Below are positions 61,595 through 64,000 of a DNA stretch of 64,000 nucleotides, piece after piece; position 1 is the stretch's first letter; each line of letters opens with the position of its first letter. Location: contig NZ_LR134365.1 of the NCBI RefSeq assembly GCF_900637305.1, forward strand, positions 1,233,501 to 1,297,500, in the 5' to 3' direction. Both the position numbers and the translations under genes were made by a program. This DNA comes from Cardiobacterium hominis. Its GTDB lineage: Bacteria; Pseudomonadota; Gammaproteobacteria; Cardiobacteriales; Cardiobacteriaceae. The notes beneath the pieces were generated by a model. It had not been told where the DNA came from, made no database searches, and saw only the letters and a list, made by a program, of their open reading frames with translations.

Positions 61595-62439
61595 AGAACG
61601 TGTTCATAGTCTTCGTAGCAGGACTCCCAAGAAAGCCAAAGCTACCATTTGCAGACTGGTACTCAACTTACGCTCGCAGTTTTTCCAAAGCCGCCTGTTC
61701 TTTTCCAACCAGGAAAAGCTGCGCTCTACTACCCATCGCTTCGGCAATACCGCAAAACGGTGCAATTCGTTTCGCTTGGCAATCTTCACCTCCGCACCCA
61801 TCAACTTCCTGTACCGACGAAGCAAATGCCTTGCCCGTGTAACCACCGTCAGCAAGGATTTTTTGTACCGCACCAAGATTATCCCGCCCACGTTCCAAGG
61901 CTAGCAGGCAGCCTTTTCTATCCGTAACATCCGCCGTCGTTACCACAAGGGCATGCGGCAAACCCTGCGTGTCAACCGCTATATGTCGCTTGATACCGCT
62001 AACCTTCTTGCCCGCATCGTAGCCTTTTTCCATGGCGGTATCCGTGTTCTTCACGCTCTGCGCATCAATAATCAGGAAAGTGGTTGCTTCATGGCGCCCC
62101 TGCTTGCTGCGCTCCGCAACTACCTGATTTTTTTAATGCTTCCTCAAGGATACTGATGCCACTCTCGCGTGGCTCAGTCCATCTCTGGAAGTAGGAATGC
62201 ACGGTGCGCCATTTGGGGAAATCGCCCGGCAAAGCGCGCCAGGAGCAGCCGGTACGTTGCAGATAGAGAATGGCACAAAAAACATCGTACAAGTCCACCT
62301 GGCGTGGCGCTGTGCGTTTACGGGCACTTTCCAGCAGGGGAAGGAGAGGCGCAAATTGCTCGCGACTGATATCGCTTGGGTAGGTTTTTCTGTTCATGCC
62401 GATAGTTTACAGCAGAGGCTGAGACAATGAACACGTTCT
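61595..62439 (-). mobile_element. IS5-family insertion sequence (IS427-like), copy 2, 845 bp
   Basis: Ends AGAACGTGTTCATAGTCT and AGAACGTGTTCATTGTCT (inverted) match copy 1 at 37126-37967. It has inserted into or next to the transposase fragment at 61152-61594. Confidence 0.9.
61604..62397 (-). pseudogene. IS5-family transposase, disrupted in the second frame
   Basis: The first frame is intact here (103 residues, MNRKTYPSDISREQF to QQAGAP) and, unlike copy 1, has an uninterrupted LYDVFCAILYLQRTGCSWRA. The second frame (DDE domain) gains one base near 61805 (CAGGAAGTTGATGGGTGC against CAAGCGTTGATTGGTGC in copy 1), which separates the second Asp from the Glu-containing C-terminus. Each copy is therefore broken at a different place; the consensus of both would be intact. 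A7 frameshift site retained. Confidence 0.85.
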
Positions 62440-62446
62440 TAGAGTT

Positions 62447-62517
62447 ATAGGGGTGCCTTGGCGCACCATTGATAAGAAACAAATATTTCCTCGACGGTGC
62501 GCCGAGGCGCACCCTAT
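62447..62517. repeat. Inverted pair of GGTGCGCC repeats
   Basis: ATAGGGGTGCCTTGGCGCAC at the left and GGTGCGCCGAGGCGCACC plus CTAT at the right mirror each other around a 30-base AT-rich centre. The same unit occurs at 5731-5752 before livH. Confidence 0.65.
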
Positions 62518-62540
62518 GCACGCTCATTTTACTGCTCCTT

Positions 62541-62978
62541 TTAAAAGTTAAATTCTACCGAATAAACAGGGTACTTTTCATTGCGTGCCTCACCACCACC
62601 TCTACAAGTGAGTGCTTCTTTTAATATGGATAGCATTTCGTTGTAATCCATATTTTTACCAATCCAAAAAGACAGGATTTTATCCCAGCGATAGATCATC
62701 TTGCATTTACCATCAGGAGTATCAACTTGCTCGCTTTCTCCAGGCATAACCAAAAACTCGGCAATATCATGTGATTCTGCCCTTAAAAACCTTATAAATA
62801 GACGTTCAGAATAATCCCCATCAATCTTTTTTTTAGTGCTTGGTTGCATCCAAACAACAATACTACGTTCTTCGTCAATCATCCAGGATGATATTTCCTT
62901 TATGCCAGTCAATATTCCATTTTCTTCTTCAATTTGTTTGCGGAGTTTTTCATCCACTTCTTCACATTTAAAAGCCAT
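62541..62978 (-). CDS. Unknown small protein, tandem paralogue A (immunity-like arrangement)
   Basis: A 145-residue, acidic, soluble protein starting MAFKCEEVDEKLRKQIEEEN after GGGAG; a GTG one codon earlier is also possible. It has no signal or membrane segment. It is AT-rich compared with the flanking gene. It is a tandem duplicate of 63102-63548: the first 46 residues and their codons are identical, residues about 47-90 are highly divergent (14 substitutions), and the C-terminal part is again conserved. I do not recognise the family. The pattern recalls immunity proteins of polymorphic toxins, but that is inference. Confidence 0.75.
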   Translation of the reverse strand: MAFKCEEVDEKLRKQIEEENGILTGIKEISSWMIDEERSIVVWMQPSTKKKIDGDYSERLFIRFLRAESHDIAEFLVMPGESEQVDTPDGKCKMIYRWDKILSFWIGKNMDYNEMLSILKEALTCRGGGEARNEKYPVYSVEFNF

Positions 62979-62990
62979 CACACTCTCCCG

Positions 62991-63056
62991 TCAGTTCTTC
63001 ATCACCATCTTGCTCATCGGTACCGCGCATTCCATGACGATGGTTGCCGCGAGATG
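62991..63056 (-). pseudogene. Duplicated 3-prime end of the gene at 63561 (about 21 codons)
   Basis: HLAATIVMECAVPMSKMVMK followed by Asn and a stop is the same as the last residues of the partial gene at 63561-64000, with only silent or near-silent differences. It was copied together with paralogue A, so the duplication unit is (3-prime end of upstream gene + small gene), about 561 bases long. Confidence 0.85.
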
Positions 63057-63101
63057 CGATGCGCCAAGGTCGCCCTACGCACGCTCATTTTACTGCTCCT
63101 T

Positions 63102-63548
63102 TTAAAAGTTAAATTCTACTGAAAAATCAGGACACTTTTCATTGCGCGCACCATCTCTACAAGTGAGCGCTTCTTTTAATATGGATAGCATTTCGTTGTA
63201 ATCCATATTTTTACCAATCCTACTTTTACCAATCCAAAAAGACAGGATTTTATCCCAGCGATAGATCATCTTGCATTTACTATCAGGAGTATCAACTCGC
63301 TCGCTTTCTCCAGGCATAACCGTAAACCGAGCAATATCATTTGATTTTGTTTTTAAAAACTTTATCCATAGGTCTTCAGAAAAATCCCCATCAATCTTTT
63401 TTAAAGTGTTTGGTTGCATCCAAACAACAATACTACGTTCTTCGTCAATCATCCAGGATGATATTTCCTTTATGCCAGTCAATATTCCATTTTCTTCTTC
63501 AATTTGTTTGCGGAGTTTTTCATCCACTTCTTCACATTTAAAAGCCAT
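63102..63548 (-). CDS. Unknown small protein, tandem paralogue B
   Basis: A 148-residue paralogue of the protein at 62541-62978. It differs by a four-residue insertion (duplicated IGKSR-like stretch before NMDYNEML), a two-residue deletion near the C-terminus and the divergent middle (DGDFSEDLWIKFLKTKSND against DGDYSERLFIRFLRAESHD). It starts 12 bases after the stop of the neighbouring upstream gene, with GGGAG ribosome-binding site, so it is translated from the same message. Confidence 0.75.
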   Translation of the reverse strand: MAFKCEEVDEKLRKQIEEENGILTGIKEISSWMIDEERSIVVWMQPNTLKKIDGDFSEDLWIKFLKTKSNDIARFTVMPGESERVDTPDSKCKMIYRWDKILSFWIGKSRIGKNMDYNEMLSILKEALTCRDGARNEKCPDFSVEFNF

Positions 63549-63560
63549 CACACTCTCCCG

Positions 63561-64000
63561 TCAGTTCTTCATCACCATCTTGCTCATCGGCACCGCACAT
63601 TCCATGACAATCGTCGCTGCAAGATGCGGCGCGAGGACGTCTTTGCCCTGTGCCATCAGCTCCTGTATCGCCAGTCCGCAGGCGAGCGGCCAGTCCGCTG
63701 CGGGTACTTCCAGCGCTTGCAGAAGGCTGGCGACGAAGGGTTGCCAGAGCAGCTCCAAGCTTTCTTGCGGGGTAAAGCGGATTTCGTCGTGTCCCGGCGG
63801 CAGGCGCGGTTTGCCGAATTCCGGCGTGCCGACGCTTTGGCTGACGTGCGCAATAATGGCCTCAAGGTCGGGCAATTCGTGGTCGCCGAGGTGCTCTGCC
63901 TGTCCGGCAAGCAATGCCCAGAGCGAGAGCGGCGCTTCTGCCAGTGGCTGGTTGATGGCATCGCCAAAGAGGTATTGTTTGCCGTCTGCGCCATCAATCA
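63561..64000 (-). CDS. Unknown protein, C-terminal part, runs off the window
   Basis: Open to the window edge, at least 145 residues. It is GC-rich like the chromosome. Segments: DGKQYLFGDAINQPLAEAPL, then DLEAIIAHVSQSVGTPEFGK, RLPPGHDEIRFTPQESLELL and KDVLAPHLAATIVMECAVPM. No membrane segment is visible in this part. I do not recognise the family. Its 3-prime end is duplicated downstream together with the small paralogue gene, so it is the likely parent of a toxin/effector-immunity-type or other modular pair; that role is unproven. Confidence 0.7.
   Translation of the reverse strand, partial: IDGADGKQYLFGDAINQPLAEAPLSLWALLAGQAEHLGDHELPDLEAIIAHVSQSVGTPEFGKPRLPPGHDEIRFTPQESLELLWQPFVASLLQALEVPAADWPLACGLAIQELMAQGKDVLAPHLAATIVMECAVPMSKMVMKN

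Noticed and set aside
62983-63120. Separate plus-strand small gene between the two paralogues
   Set aside because: The frame is the antisense of the duplicated 3-prime end and of the ribosome-binding region; the duplication explains the sequence fully.
1-64000. Neisserial DNA uptake sequence (GCCGTCTGAA) or Pasteurellaceae USS (AAGTGCGGT) enrichment, prompted by the Correia-like element
   Set aside because: I did not see such words at terminators here; the terminators are ordinary GC hairpins. A counted search would be needed to exclude a weak signal.

Overview
The window looks like the chromosome of a GC-rich gammaproteobacterium. Gene orders such as rpmH-rnpA-yidD-yidC-mnmE, lapA-lapB-pyrF and aceE-aceF, the sorbitol PTS genes and the intergenic repeats make Cardiobacterium or a close relative my best guess. 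This is inference from gene content, because no rRNA or marker gene here settles it. There is one tRNA (Leu), and no CRISPR array, prophage or replication origin.

Layout. 1-2.0 kb: sugar-epimerase tail, gph and a DUF2167 membrane protein. 2.1-7.6 kb: a branched-chain amino-acid ABC transporter (livFGMH plus its binding protein), split by a 780-base repeat-rich gap that holds a Correia-like element and a 214-bp MITE with a 10-bp target duplication. 7.8-12.1 kb: fadD, a glyoxalase-fold protein, a lone PAS protein and an NSS transporter. 12.3-21.7 kb: pyruvate dehydrogenase aceE-aceF, followed directly by a three-gene type I secretion system. 21.8-27.0 kb: gltS, then mnmE-yidC-yidD-rnpA-rpmH. 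27.2-33.2 kb: lpxR, an unknown secreted protein, and nrdB/nrdA with a putative NrdR box pair.

33.2-38.2 kb is an accessory zone: an AT-rich FRG-domain gene, decayed fragments of an aminobenzoyl-glutamate-type locus, a pRiA4b ORF-3-like gene, a CAP-domain protein and a broken IS5-family element. 38.3-53 kb is mostly housekeeping: smr, dapB, lapAB, pyrF, pssA, fba, mfd, tRNA-Leu, dgkA, rpsT, hemL, pdxH and an MTHFR-like gene, followed by small envelope and unknown genes. 54.3-60.1 kb: srlA-srlE-srlB-srlD followed by adhE, a plausible sorbitol-to-ethanol fermentation unit. 60.1-62.4 kb is a nest of three insertion sequences. 62.4-64.0 kb holds a tandem duplication of a small AT-rich gene together with the tail of its neighbour, a pattern reminiscent of immunity-gene arrays.

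Several intergenic repeat families recur: a hairpin with TTACATACAC arms (six copies), GC-rich REP-like palindromes, GTAGGTTGGGTT inverted repeats and GGTGCGCC palindromes. Most starts were set by ribosome-binding sites and by start/stop overlaps with the preceding gene.
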